A stretch of 62,465 nucleotides of DNA from JBEBSD01 sp040394475 (GTDB lineage Bacteria > Bacteroidota > Bacteroidia > Cytophagales > Spirosomataceae), in the NCBI GenBank assembly GCA_040394475.1, contig JBEBSD010000033.1:1-62465 (forward strand). Reading direction: 5' to 3'. The position numbers were made by a program, and so were the translations under genes. The notes beneath the pieces are model-generated. The model was given only the letters and a program-made list of their open reading frames with translations. It ran no database searches and was not told the DNA's origin. Of this stretch, positions 53,580 through 62,391 are shown one piece after another (within the stretch, counting starts at the first letter, position 1; each line of letters opens with the position of its first letter).

Positions 53580-53705
53580 CAAATGTGGGTTCTGTCCGCG
53601 ACAAAGCCCCGGAAGGGCGATATTTTGGTAGGAAAGGGCATCCGACATCCGGTAAAAGGCCTGTAGGGCCGGCATTTTGACAGCCACCGGGGCGCATTTT
53701 CGCAG
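53580..53705. repeat. intergenic element made of two diverged copies
   Basis: Two segments of about 42 bp align imperfectly: the first contains CCGGAAGGGCGATATTTTGG, the second CTGTAGGGCCGGCATTTTGA. Similar short AGGGC..ATTTTG elements are found scattered in genomes of this phylum, so this is probably one member of an interspersed repeat family that has entered the operon. Its 3' edge runs into the AGGAGG before the binding-protein gene. Confidence 0.5.
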
Positions 53706-53709
53706 GAGG
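53704..53709 (+). promoter_or_regulatory. unusual strong Shine-Dalgarno, AGGAGG
   Basis: AGGAGG lies 9 bases before the ATG at 53719. Strong ribosome-binding sites are rare in Bacteroidota; it supports this ATG over the one at 53749 and the longer upstream frame. Confidence 0.45.
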
Positions 53710-53718
53710 TTGACCCTT

Positions 53719-54798
53719 ATGAATATCAACGAGTTAAATTTGCTACAAATGAACGATTGTTTTCTGCATCGAAGTTGGTCGAAGGTTGCTTTCAAATGGA
53801 AGATAACCTGTATCTCCGGCGCTCTTCTGCTGGCGGGCATGTCTTGCGAATTGCCGCGAAGGACTGACGACGGGCAGGTTACTGAGCGGCCCCGGCAAGT
53901 CCGCCCGGTAGGGCCAAACGAAGAATATGTGCTGGTTACAACTGCCGTTACGATGCCTATGTATGTCAACCACGACCAGGCTGCTTTCAAAAAATGGGGT
54001 GAAAAAATGGGTGTAAAAGTAGCCATCCTTGGTCCTGCCGACTGGGATGTGCCGGCACAGATCAATACGCTCGAAGAAGTGATCGGTACAAGACCTACCG
54101 GGATCCTGATCAACGGGACCGATCCGGCACTCGCCCAGGCCATCAACAAGGCGGTAGCGGCCGGAATCCCTACGGTCGTCTACGACTCGGATATCCCGGG
54201 CGCCAGGCACCATGCCTTTCTGGGGACGGATTGGTACGAGATAGGGAAAATGCAGGGCGAAGAAATGGTGAAACTGACCGGCGGAAAAGGAAAGATCGCT
54301 TATATGGGCATTCTGGGGTTGAGCAATATGGAAGAGGGGTTCCGGGGGCTCCTGGATGTATTCGCTGGTTATCCCGGCATACAGGTCGTAGGGAAGTATG
54401 ACGATAAGGCCAGCGTGGAAGAAGCCGCAAGAATCACTTCCGATATCCTCGCCGCTCACCCTGACCTGGCCGGGCTATGCGGTTTCGACTCGAATTCCGG
54501 ACCGGGAATGGCCCTGGCCGTAAGGGAGCTGGGAAAAGAAGGAAGAGTGAAAATTACGACGGTGGATTGGGAACCGGAGCATTTGTCGCTGGTCAAACAG
54601 GGGGTGATCCATATGCTGGCAGGACAGAAAAGAGAATTGTTTACCTGGTATGGCGCCCAGTTCCTGCACGATATGGTGCACGGCACCAACCGCCTCTCGG
54701 GGAATGACGAAGGAGCAGGTATTACCAGTATTCCCGAAAAAATGAATACCGGCCTGATCAGGATCACGAAAGAAAATGTCGACTTATTCCTCCCCTGA
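53719..54798 (+). CDS. sugar-binding lipoprotein of the ABC importer, candidate apiose-binding protein
   Basis: A 359-residue substrate-binding protein of the ribose-binding (Peripla_BP_4) type, with a lipobox LAGMSC (Cys43 from this start). The lobes can be followed in VLVTTAVTMPMYVNHDQAAF, GILINGTDPALAQAINKA, IPTVVYDSDIP and CGFDSNSGPGMALAVREL. The start at 53719 has an AGGAGG 9 bases upstream; ATG 53749 is the alternative. It is the ligand-specificity component, and given the neighbouring enzymes D-apiose is the likely ligand. The lactonase-like gene starts 3 bp after its stop. The element upstream separates it from the permease by 221 bp, so it may need its own transcription or a readthrough transcript. 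Confidence 0.88.
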   Translation: MNINELNLLQMNDCFLHRSWSKVAFKWKITCISGALLLAGMSCELPRRTDDGQVTERPRQVRPVGPNEEYVLVTTAVTMPMYVNHDQAAFKKWGEKMGVKVAILGPADWDVPAQINTLEEVIGTRPTGILINGTDPALAQAINKAVAAGIPTVVYDSDIPGARHHAFLGTDWYEIGKMQGEEMVKLTGGKGKIAYMGILGLSNMEEGFRGLLDVFAGYPGIQVVGKYDDKASVEEAARITSDILAAHPDLAGLCGFDSNSGPGMALAVRELGKEGRVKITTVDWEPEHLSLVKQGVIHMLAGQKRELFTWYGAQFLHDMVHGTNRLSGNDEGAGITSIPEKMNTGLIRITKENVDLFLP

Positions 54799-54801
54799 AC
54801 C

Positions 54802-56490
54802 ATGAAGCTCTGCGCCGGTCCTTTCCATGTCACGTACGAAAACGGCTTTCTTCGCTATCTTTCCTATGGCGATACGGAGATTCTGCGCATGATTTACTTC
54901 GCCTTCCGGGACGAAAACTGGGGAACGCTGGACAACGTGGTAACCGAAGAAACCATAGCCGCGGGGGAAAAAGAATTCTCGATTCGCTACCGATCTTTTC
55001 ACCTGTCGGAAGGGCGGAGCGTGTTTCAGTGGGACGCGGAGATCAGAGGTTCGGAAACCGGTGAGCTGTCTTTTGAGCTGCAAGGCGTCGCTTTGGAGGC
55101 GGTTCTGAAAAACAGGGCCGGGTTTTGCATCCACCACCCCATCCGGGAAACCGCCGGGGAGCCTGTGGAGATCACGAGGGCTGATTCGTCAAAATCCGCT
55201 GCTGCATTCCCGGAGCATATAGCCCCGGACAATCCGTTTAAAAACCTGACGGCCATGAAGTGGCGGTGCAAGGGGAACTGGTATTCGCTTGACTTTACAG
55301 GAGACCTGTTTGAAACCGAAGATCAGCGTAACTGGACCGACGCCTCGTTTAAAACATTTTGTACACCCCTGGAGAAGCCTTTTCCTGTAGCGTTGGAGAA
55401 AGGCCGGGAAATCCGGCAGAAGGTTACATTCAGGCCTGAAAAACCACAGCACCCGGTCGGCGTAAGAGAAGACAGCATTGTATTAGCCGTTACCGGTCCT
55501 CCCAGAGAACGGTTGCGTATCGGCACCTTTCTGCCGGCAGAAGAGGCCGCCATGCCCCTGCTCAACCAATTAGGTTTCTGTCATTACAGAGTGGATATAA
55601 GGCCGGAACGAAACGATTGGCCGGCGGTGCTTGAAAAAGCTTCCCGTTTGCTAAGCGGGCAATCTGCGGGGCTTGAGCTGGTGCTGCACCTTCGCAATGG
55701 CTTTGAAGACGATGCGGCGGCTATAATAGGCGATCTCCTGGCAGCGGGACTTCCGGTTGACGCTGTCGCGCTATTTCCGGAGGATCCGGAAACAGGAATT
55801 AACCAGGCCGGCATCCTGCTTGGAAAATGGCGGAAACGTTATCCGGAGGTTGTCTTTGGCATCGGAACTGACTATAATTTTGCCGAAATCAACAGGAATC
55901 GGATCGATTCGGAGGTTCCGGATTTTGTAAGCTTTGGCATTCATCCCCAGGAGCATGCCTTCGACAATCTTTCCCTGACAGAGAACCTGGCAGCCCAGGC
56001 AGATACGGTCAGGACGCTTAAGCAGGTGTACGGCTGCGGGGCGCGCGTTTCTCCCGTAACCTTAAAAAAGAGGTTTAATCCGTATGCAACAGATTCTGCG
56101 CAGCGGGTTGTCGCTGAAACAAAACAAGTCGATGAACGGCAATTTACGGCATTCGGGGCCGTCTGGACGCTGGGAAGCATCAAGTACCTGACCGAGGGCG
56201 GTGCTGATTCGGCAACCTATTTTCAAGGTACCGGGAAGCTGGGCATCCTGGCGGCGGACCTTACGCCTTATCCCATATACGATGCGCTGGCATTATACCA
56301 TACCAGCTACCCTTCCCGCGTACTTGCCTCTTCGTCCGGCAAGCCGCTCCTTGCCGACGGGCTTTTTTTTGAAGACGGCACCGGCCTCGTCTGGAATCAC
56401 AGTGACCGGCGCCAGCGCCTTGTATTGCCTTACGGAGAAACGCTCGAACTCGGGCCAAATGCCTTCAGGAAGGTTACCTGCCTGCGATAA
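54802..56490 (+). CDS. apnL: candidate D-apionate lactonase (ApnL family)
   Basis: A 562-residue cytoplasmic protein with no signal peptide. An N-terminal beta-sandwich (residues ~1-205) carries the marks ENGFLRYLSYGDTEILRMIY and RDENWGTLDN, followed by a TIM-barrel domain (~210-445, ERLRIGTFLPAEEAA, FGIGTDYNFAEINRNR) and a C-terminal beta domain (~460-562). The order N-terminal sandwich, TIM barrel, C-terminal beta, together with the strongly conserved RDENWGT segment, is what I know of D-apionate lactonases, which open D-apionolactone to D-apionate. It starts 3 bp after the binding-protein gene and ends the seven-gene set. Without this context many pipelines would call it hypothetical. Confidence 0.78.
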   Translation: MKLCAGPFHVTYENGFLRYLSYGDTEILRMIYFAFRDENWGTLDNVVTEETIAAGEKEFSIRYRSFHLSEGRSVFQWDAEIRGSETGELSFELQGVALEAVLKNRAGFCIHHPIRETAGEPVEITRADSSKSAAAFPEHIAPDNPFKNLTAMKWRCKGNWYSLDFTGDLFETEDQRNWTDASFKTFCTPLEKPFPVALEKGREIRQKVTFRPEKPQHPVGVREDSIVLAVTGPPRERLRIGTFLPAEEAAMPLLNQLGFCHYRVDIRPERNDWPAVLEKASRLLSGQSAGLELVLHLRNGFEDDAAAIIGDLLAAGLPVDAVALFPEDPETGINQAGILLGKWRKRYPEVVFGIGTDYNFAEINRNRIDSEVPDFVSFGIHPQEHAFDNLSLTENLAAQADTVRTLKQVYGCGARVSPVTLKKRFNPYATDSAQRVVAETKQVDERQFTAFGAVWTLGSIKYLTEGGADSATYFQGTGKLGILAADLTPYPIYDALALYHTSYPSRVLASSSGKPLLADGLFFEDGTGLVWNHSDRRQRLVLPYGETLELGPNAFRKVTCLR

Positions 56491-56500
56491 AAAGCAGGTA
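56475..56500 (+). terminator. hairpin at the end of the lactonase gene
   Basis: TACCTGC (56475-56481) pairs with GCAGGTA (56494-56500) around a 12-nt loop that includes the stop codon. It may slow decay of the operon transcript; as a terminator it is weak. Confidence 0.3.
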
Positions 56501-57194
56501 CCGGGTTATCAGGATAGCGGTAGCCTGCGCTTGCAATACCGGCTAAAACGAAACGGAAAGATGATTTCCAGGCCATCACGGCGTCCCGGTGGTCGGGTGG
56601 CGCCTGGTGGTATCCGCGGGCGAACGCAATAAAGAAAATCATACTGTTTGAAGCGTTGCGTTAAAAGAAGTATTCCCACGAAAACTGACTGACGCAGTCA
56701 GTTGTAAAATGTCCCAAAAAACACCCGCAGACAGAAGTTTCGCCAGGTAATTTCAGTCTGAACCCGATATAACCTCTGCTCGCTTTGCCGGAAACCAGTG
56801 TGTTGATTTGTGCGGAATAAATACCATATGCTTTGCCGGAGTCCCACAACTAACACCATGGCATCTTTTTTTCCCGATCTGAAACGACGTAAAGTCGAAT
56901 CGTAATTCCCGTTCCGTAAGTACCGATGATCCGGCAATCGCCATGCACAGGATCATGCTCTGAGAGAAATGCCGGCTGCACCGGGAATCGCCGGCGCGAA
57001 TTTTGCAGGACTGACTCGATTACGACAATGTGGGGTTGAAGCATACTCAGGTACTGACCAAGTCGTTCAATTCGTCTGATTCTGATAAAGATCTGACGGA
57101 TTGAATTTCGCTCCCACCTCTCCGGGCAGTTCCGCCTGCCAATAAAATCAGTTAGTGTTTTCTCTTCAGCAGAATCGTTATAACCACCAGTAAC
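56491..57194. other. 704-bp gene-free spacer after the apiose set
   Basis: No convincing gene on either strand; the open frames here give compositions unlike protein. The notable item is a perfect 9-bp hairpin at 56683-56703. The rest shows nothing I can interpret and may be decayed coding DNA. Confidence 0.5.
56683..56703. terminator. strong hairpin, probable operon terminator
   Basis: AACTGACTG (56683-56691) and CAGTCAGTT (56695-56703) form a perfect 9-bp stem with a 3-nt loop, about 190 bp after the lactonase stop. Read leftward it is followed by TTTT. It is the most stable simple hairpin I found in the window. Confidence 0.45.
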
Positions 57195-57824
57195 ATGAGC
57201 AATCACGATGAAAAATGGGTTGATTTCGAACCGGAAATGATCCCGCCCCAACACGAGGGCACCGCTTTGGAAGCACGAAGTTCTCAGGAATTCCAGGATT
57301 CCGATACGGCAAAAATGGCCTATCTCAAAGCCCGGCAACGCTTGCTGGATGTCAATCACTGGTCCCGGTACATCGACGGGATCACGGCCGTTTTTCAACT
57401 GATGAATCAAAATAACGAGCCAGTAGAGGGGATCGCCGAAAAAGGGCTTCTTATTCGGGTGGATATACCCGGACCAGGCACTTCAACAGGTGACGGTTAT
57501 GACTGGGTCATCATCGACGACCTGGAAGAAGGGAGTACAGCGGAGCTGGATTATCTGGCATTCAGAGTGAAACCCACGGAAAATCCGTCAAAAGAGGACG
57601 CACAGACCGCTCATTTTTTTTCGGCAGGATCGTCAGGTACCTTTGTGCTGTGCCGGGAAAACAAGAACGTCACCTGCACGGTCTACGACAGAAACTTAAA
57701 AGCCAATACTGCATTGACCGGGAACCTGTCAGATATTGTTAGAAATACCTTCGTGGGCACAGCCGCCGCGAGGGGAATGTCGGGTATACAATGGCAAAAA
57801 TTAGTCGACTCTGTATGGGAGTAA
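57195..57824 (+). CDS. hypothetical protein
   Basis: A 209-residue protein I cannot assign. It has no signal peptide or membrane helix. The N-terminal third is acidic and hydrophilic; the rest alternates short strands with conserved-looking motifs (LDVNHWSRYIDGITAVFQL, GDGYDWVIIDDLEEG, FFSAGSSGTFVLCRENKNV, GMSGIQWQKLVDS). The pattern of Trp, Gly and Asp suggests a compact folded domain under selection. It stands alone, convergent with the large hybrid regulator. It might belong to a contractile-injection or polymorphic-effector type system, but nothing around supports that. Confidence 0.65.
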   Translation: MSNHDEKWVDFEPEMIPPQHEGTALEARSSQEFQDSDTAKMAYLKARQRLLDVNHWSRYIDGITAVFQLMNQNNEPVEGIAEKGLLIRVDIPGPGTSTGDGYDWVIIDDLEEGSTAELDYLAFRVKPTENPSKEDAQTAHFFSAGSSGTFVLCRENKNVTCTVYDRNLKANTALTGNLSDIVRNTFVGTAAARGMSGIQWQKLVDSVWE

Positions 57825-57908
57825 AATTAGCAGCGGTGCGGGAGTAATACCCCGACTGCAGGAGCAAACGATGCGCCGAAGCTGATAGTGCGAATGAAAA
57901 CAGGTGTC

Positions 57909-60900
57909 TTAATCCGGACTCCGTGCGAGGGTCGGTTCTTTCTCTCCAATTATAAGTGTCCCTGATGGTTCTCCTGTGTACTTACTGGGTGTTTCCCCAT
58001 AGAGCTTTTTAAACTCCCTGCTGAAATGCTTCCTGCTTTCGAAACCTACCCTGTAAGCTACTTCGTTTACATGATAGGTTTTTAACGACAAAAGGGTCGC
58101 GGCATGTTTCATCTTGGCCGACTTCACATAATCATTGACGGTCATACCCGTAAGCGCGCGTATTTTCCGGTAGAGTACCGAGACGCTCATTCCGATACCC
58201 GCTGCTATTCCGCTTGTACCGAATCCGGGGTCTGACATGTTTTTCTCTACTATTTCCTGGATCCTGCCCATAAACTGCCTGTCCATATCACTTAAAACCG
58301 AACCATCGGGTTCAACCGTGATAAAGGGGTTATTTCGATGCTGTAAAACTTCGCGCGTATGAATAAGGTTTTTGATCTTCAGTTCCAGGACCCTTATATC
58401 AAACGGTTTTATAACATACGCATCGGCTCCTGCCTTTAATCCCTGCATCATCTGGTAGGAAGCTCCTCTGGCGGTCAGAAGTATGACGGGGATATGATTC
58501 GTCCGGATATCGGATTTCAAGGCTGCGCAAAGGTCCAGCCCGTTTAATTCCGGCATCATGATATCCGAAACAATGAGATCGGGAAGGTGTTCCCGTGCAA
58601 TTTCAATACCCGCCCTGCCATTGTCTGCCTCCAGGATCCGGTATTCTTCCTGAAGCACTTCCTTTCCGAAAGCTCTCAGCTCATCGTTGTCTTCGATGAG
58701 CAGCACGCTATATTTTTTGCTCTTTGACCGGTGGCTATCCGGTTCAGACAACTTTGGTCTATAGTCTCCGGCATAGACAGACGCGGCGGCGGCATCTTCT
58801 GAAAGCTGTGCGGCATCGAAATGTTCCTTTCCTTTTAGAATCTGAACGGTAAAGCATGTCTCCCCTGCCAGATCTGCGTCCGGCCTTCTGCTTGTTACCG
58901 TTAAATGTCCTTTATGTCCTTCCACAATTTGTTTAGCCAATGCGAGACCAATTCCGTAACCGGTGTTTTTCCCGTTCTCTGCATCGGACACCTGGAAGAA
59001 ATTCGCAAAAATGGCGGGCAGGTATTCCGGATCTATTCCCGCTCCATTATCCTTGATCTTTATCCATATGCTCCGGCTGTCTTCTTCCACCGAAATGGAC
59101 ACGGTTCCTCCCCGGGGCGTAAATTTATACGCATTGCTCAGGAGGTTATAAAGCACCTTCTGCATCTGCGACGCGTCAAACCAGGCGATCAGCTCCTGAC
59201 CGGGCAATTCGGTTTTTGTATGGATTCCCTTCTCCCTGGAAAAAAGCTCAAAGGCAGCCACGGCGACCTTAACCACATTTCCAACAGGATGCTGATTTAC
59301 CCGCAGCGTCCACTGTCCGTTTTCTATTTTCCTGAATACCAGCAAGTCGTCTACCAGTTCCATCAATGAGTCGAAATTGCCTTTTGCATGCGCTAACAGC
59401 TTTTTGGTTTTTGTATCCAGGGACGACGACTCATAGGTTTTCTGAAGCGGCCCGCCGATCAGTGTCAGGTGGGTCCGGATTTCATGCGAAATATTCGTAA
59501 AAAAGTCGAGCTTCGCCTGGTGAAGCTCACTTTCCTTCCGGAGCGAATTCCGTATCCAAAGGTAACGGACACTACCCAAAATGACGAGTAAAACCACCAC
59601 GCAGTACAGCAAATAAGCGTACCAGGTTTTCCACCAGGGCGGCAGTACGACAATAGCGAGGCGGGCCGGCACTTCGTTCCAGTAGCCATCGTTGTTGGCC
59701 CCTTTCACCAGCAAAGTATAGTTGCCGGGCGACAGGTTGGTATAGGTCGCCGTGGGGGTTTTTACAAAATTCCAGTCGCTTTCCAGCCCTTCCAGCTTGT
59801 AGGCATACTGGTTTTTGTCCGACCTGATGAAGTTGAGCAAGGCGAATTCAATGGTGAAAATGTTCTGGGTATGACTGAAGACAACCTCCTTTATGGCATT
59901 CAGGTTTTTAGGGAGCAGGTCTGAATCCCTGGCGACGGGCACCGGTTTGTTGAACAGGCGAAGGTCCGTAAATACAACAGGCGCAGTTTTATCGTTTGTC
60001 TGAATGCTGTCGGGCCGGAAACGGAACACACCGTTAAAGGTGCTGAAATACATCAACCCTTCGGTGTCCAGAAAGGCGGTGTTCCGCATAATCGGATTGC
60101 CGGGCAGGCCGTCCACCGTATCGAATCGCTGCATTGTCTTTTTTCCCGGATGGTACCGGATCAACCCAATGTCATCACTCATCCAGAGGTACCCGCTTTT
60201 GTCGCTCCGGATGTTCGCGATACGACCGACGAAGTTCTCTTGCGTATCTTCAGGAATATGCGAAACAATCCGGTTCTGCACGGGATCGTATTCCTGCAGC
60301 ATATTTTCCACGCTTCCAAACCACAATCTCCCGTTCACATCTTCATGTATGCTTATCGGACGCAGGTATGCCGGATTTTTATCGCTGGGTACGGCCTCTA
60401 TCTTGTGCGCGCCATAGGTAAGTCTGAAGAAACCTTCCGAACCGCCGAACCAGATATTTTTCCGGGAGTCTTCAAACACGACCGTGACATTGCCTTCCCG
60501 TTTGTCGTGTTGCGGAAAATTGCTCACCCACACTTCCCCTGTCCGGTCGAACAACGACACCCCTTCGTTCGTGCAGACCCAGAGCCTGCCTTGGCTGTCC
60601 TCCATCAATTGGGATAAATCCTGCTCACTAATCTCGCCCGTACCTGCTTTCAGAAGCTGGAACTCCTTCGTCCGGCCCGTTTTTTTGTCGTAACGTATCA
60701 ACATTGAGCGACCGCCCAGCCAGATGATATCCTGGCGATCCATACACCTGGTGTTCAGATTATATTCGACAGCAAGCGGAATGATATGTTCGCTGAAACG
60801 GCCCGACCGCTTATCATAATAAACAAGCCTGGTTTTATTACCAAGACCGAACCATAGCTGCCCTTCCGCGTTTTGCCCGATCTGCGCCACTCTCGGCTGC

Positions 60901-61985
60901 TCGAGTTGAGGGGCTCCTGCCCACAGACCCACTTTTTCAAAAGCCGTTTTTTGAGTATTCCTGTAAATGATGCCCTTGTAATACCCCCCTGTCCACACCC
61001 CTCCCTGCGAATCCTTGTATACGGTGCCCAGGTTATCGTTGATTGGCGCCATGTTCTCCCCCGGATCATGTAAATGCCATGTCACACGACGTGTGTGACA
61101 ATCAAAGTGAGCCAATCCGGGCGCTGCGGAAAGCCACAACCCATTCTTCCCGTCGGACACAATGCCCGACACGACGGGCGCTTCACCGTCCTTACTCTGC
61201 AATTCAGGAGTGTCGTAAAAGCTTTCGTCATTTTTATTGAACCTGAAAAGGCCGCCCCCTAAATTCCCCACCCAAAGATTTCCCCTACGGTCGTCGTATA
61301 GCGTAGTAATGGTATTGAATTTGGGGTAACGAACGGCTTTGGAATCGATGTAGTACTTCCGGGTTTCGACCTGCCCCCCTTTTCTGGAAAAGCGCATTAA
61401 CCCCTGCGACGTTCCCAACCAATATACATCCGTTTCTTCCTCGATGATGTCATACACCTGCAGCGGCTGTCCGGTGCTGTCTTCCAGGTATCGCGTAAAC
61501 GAAAGGTTGTTTCCTTCAGGTATTGCCGCATTCAGACCGTTCGCGGTACCTACCCATAAAATCCCCTGGCTGTCTTCCCTGGCTTTGAACACGCGGTTAT
61601 TACTCAGGGAATGTGCATCGTCGGGATCGTGAAAGAAATGGACAAAGTCGTCGTGTTCCCGGTCAAAAAGGTTCAACCCGTTTGAAGAAGAGACCCATAG
61701 CCTTCTCCTGGAATCGAAATAAACCTCTGCGAGGTGATTCGAGGAAAGGGACCGCACGTTAGTCTCATCGTGAGTGTATATTTTAAAATTTCTGGAATCG
61801 TAGCGATAGAGACCGTTGGAGGTGGCAAACCACATGAACCCATCCTGATCTTGTGTGATTGACTTCACACTGTTGTTAATCGGGGCCCCTTCCGAACTGG
61901 AAAAATGGCGGAATGCTTGTGCACTGGCGCCAATAACAACACTCGCAAACAGCTTGACTAATAACAGAGCGCTTAAATTTTTCAA
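57909..61985 (-). CDS. hybrid two-component system sensor/regulator (HTCS)
   Basis: A 1358-residue one-protein signalling system. After the signal peptide come about 14 two-component-regulator propeller blades (e.g. DGFMWFATSNGLYRYD), a Y_Y_Y domain near residue 700, a membrane helix (~785-810, YAYLLYCVVVLLVILGSVRY), a kinase core with His834 in SHEIRTH, an ATPase domain (N box LLSNAYKFTPRGG, G box YGIGLALAKQIV), a receiver with Asp1141 in VSDIMMPE, and a C-terminal AraC DNA-binding domain (VAYRVGFESRKHFSREFKKL). HTCS proteins sense oligosaccharides in the periplasm and switch on neighbouring glycan loci. The target here is probably the divergent gene that runs off the right edge. The kinase motif has His where Pro is nearly invariant. 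Confidence 0.94.
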   Translation of the reverse strand: MKNLSALLLVKLFASVVIGASAQAFRHFSSSEGAPINNSVKSITQDQDGFMWFATSNGLYRYDSRNFKIYTHDETNVRSLSSNHLAEVYFDSRRRLWVSSSNGLNLFDREHDDFVHFFHDPDDAHSLSNNRVFKAREDSQGILWVGTANGLNAAIPEGNNLSFTRYLEDSTGQPLQVYDIIEEETDVYWLGTSQGLMRFSRKGGQVETRKYYIDSKAVRYPKFNTITTLYDDRRGNLWVGNLGGGLFRFNKNDESFYDTPELQSKDGEAPVVSGIVSDGKNGLWLSAAPGLAHFDCHTRRVTWHLHDPGENMAPINDNLGTVYKDSQGGVWTGGYYKGIIYRNTQKTAFEKVGLWAGAPQLEQPRVAQIGQNAEGQLWFGLGNKTRLVYYDKRSGRFSEHIIPLAVEYNLNTRCMDRQDIIWLGGRSMLIRYDKKTGRTKEFQLLKAGTGEISEQDLSQLMEDSQGRLWVCTNEGVSLFDRTGEVWVSNFPQHDKREGNVTVVFEDSRKNIWFGGSEGFFRLTYGAHKIEAVPSDKNPAYLRPISIHEDVNGRLWFGSVENMLQEYDPVQNRIVSHIPEDTQENFVGRIANIRSDKSGYLWMSDDIGLIRYHPGKKTMQRFDTVDGLPGNPIMRNTAFLDTEGLMYFSTFNGVFRFRPDSIQTNDKTAPVVFTDLRLFNKPVPVARDSDLLPKNLNAIKEVVFSHTQNIFTIEFALLNFIRSDKNQYAYKLEGLESDWNFVKTPTATYTNLSPGNYTLLVKGANNDGYWNEVPARLAIVVLPPWWKTWYAYLLYCVVVLLVILGSVRYLWIRNSLRKESELHQAKLDFFTNISHEIRTHLTLIGGPLQKTYESSSLDTKTKKLLAHAKGNFDSLMELVDDLLVFRKIENGQWTLRVNQHPVGNVVKVAVAAFELFSREKGIHTKTELPGQELIAWFDASQMQKVLYNLLSNAYKFTPRGGTVSISVEEDSRSIWIKIKDNGAGIDPEYLPAIFANFFQVSDAENGKNTGYGIGLALAKQIVEGHKGHLTVTSRRPDADLAGETCFTVQILKGKEHFDAAQLSEDAAAASVYAGDYRPKLSEPDSHRSKSKKYSVLLIEDNDELRAFGKEVLQEEYRILEADNGRAGIEIAREHLPDLIVSDIMMPELNGLDLCAALKSDIRTNHIPVILLTARGASYQMMQGLKAGADAYVIKPFDIRVLELKIKNLIHTREVLQHRNNPFITVEPDGSVLSDMDRQFMGRIQEIVEKNMSDPGFGTSGIAAGIGMSVSVLYRKIRALTGMTVNDYVKSAKMKHAATLLSLKTYHVNEVAYRVGFESRKHFSREFKKLYGETPSKYTGEPSGTLIIGEKEPTLARSPD

Positions 61986-62063
61986 AATTTATTCTATCAG
62001 GTTAATAGCAATAGTCGTATTAAAGTTACTACGGATTAATTCATATGTAACAATTTACAGCTA

Positions 62064-62095
62064 CAAAAGTAAGCATGTTCCTGTTTGTCTTTCAA
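62064..62095 (-). promoter_or_regulatory. candidate promoter of the HTCS gene
   Basis: On the minus strand TACTTTTG (62064-62071) fits TAnnTTTG and a TTG (62093-62095) lies 21 bp upstream, a good Bacteroidota promoter layout about 80 bp before the start codon. Confidence 0.5.
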
Positions 62096-62302
62096 GCTTA
62101 CTGGTTTGAGAAAAGACCGATAGAGGGCCATTTGTAAGATAAGTGACCCAATCTGACAAAATCAATGCCCTAATTTCTTCTACTTGTATATCTTCGCTTT
62201 TCTATCACTGTTGTACAAACCTGCGTCCTTTCACACAGCAGTACGACGCAAAATTAAACGGCGGTAAAATCCGCCCGGCGGATCAATAAGCCCGGTTTAT
62301 CA

Positions 62303-62323
62303 TTTTGTCCACGTTTTTGTCCA
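62303..62323 (+). promoter_or_regulatory. direct repeat TTTTGTCCA, 12-bp period (copy 2)
   Basis: TTTTGTCCA occurs at 62303-62311 and 62315-62323, period 12 bp, ending 68 bp before the ATG at 62392. Spacing, orientation and distance match the copy before the shortened T9SS gene. Confidence 0.5.
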
Positions 62324-62391
62324 TACTGGTGATCAGGGATTGGGTAACGTAAGTGCGTACCTTGGCGCTGAAAAACATTTACCCGCGACCG

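Larger units (their letters stand above)
61986..62391. other. 406-bp divergent spacer upstream of the HTCS
   Basis: No gene is visible. It contains the HTCS promoter candidate (62064-62095), a GC-rich hairpin-like GGCGG/CCGCC near 62259, and the TTTTGTCCA direct repeat at 62303-62323 before the partial gene. Confidence 0.55.

Noticed and set aside
56850..57410. Minus-strand open frame of 186 codons in and beyond the gene-free spacer
   Set aside because: It overlaps the hypothetical gene at 57195 and its part within the spacer shows no domain, leader or motif.
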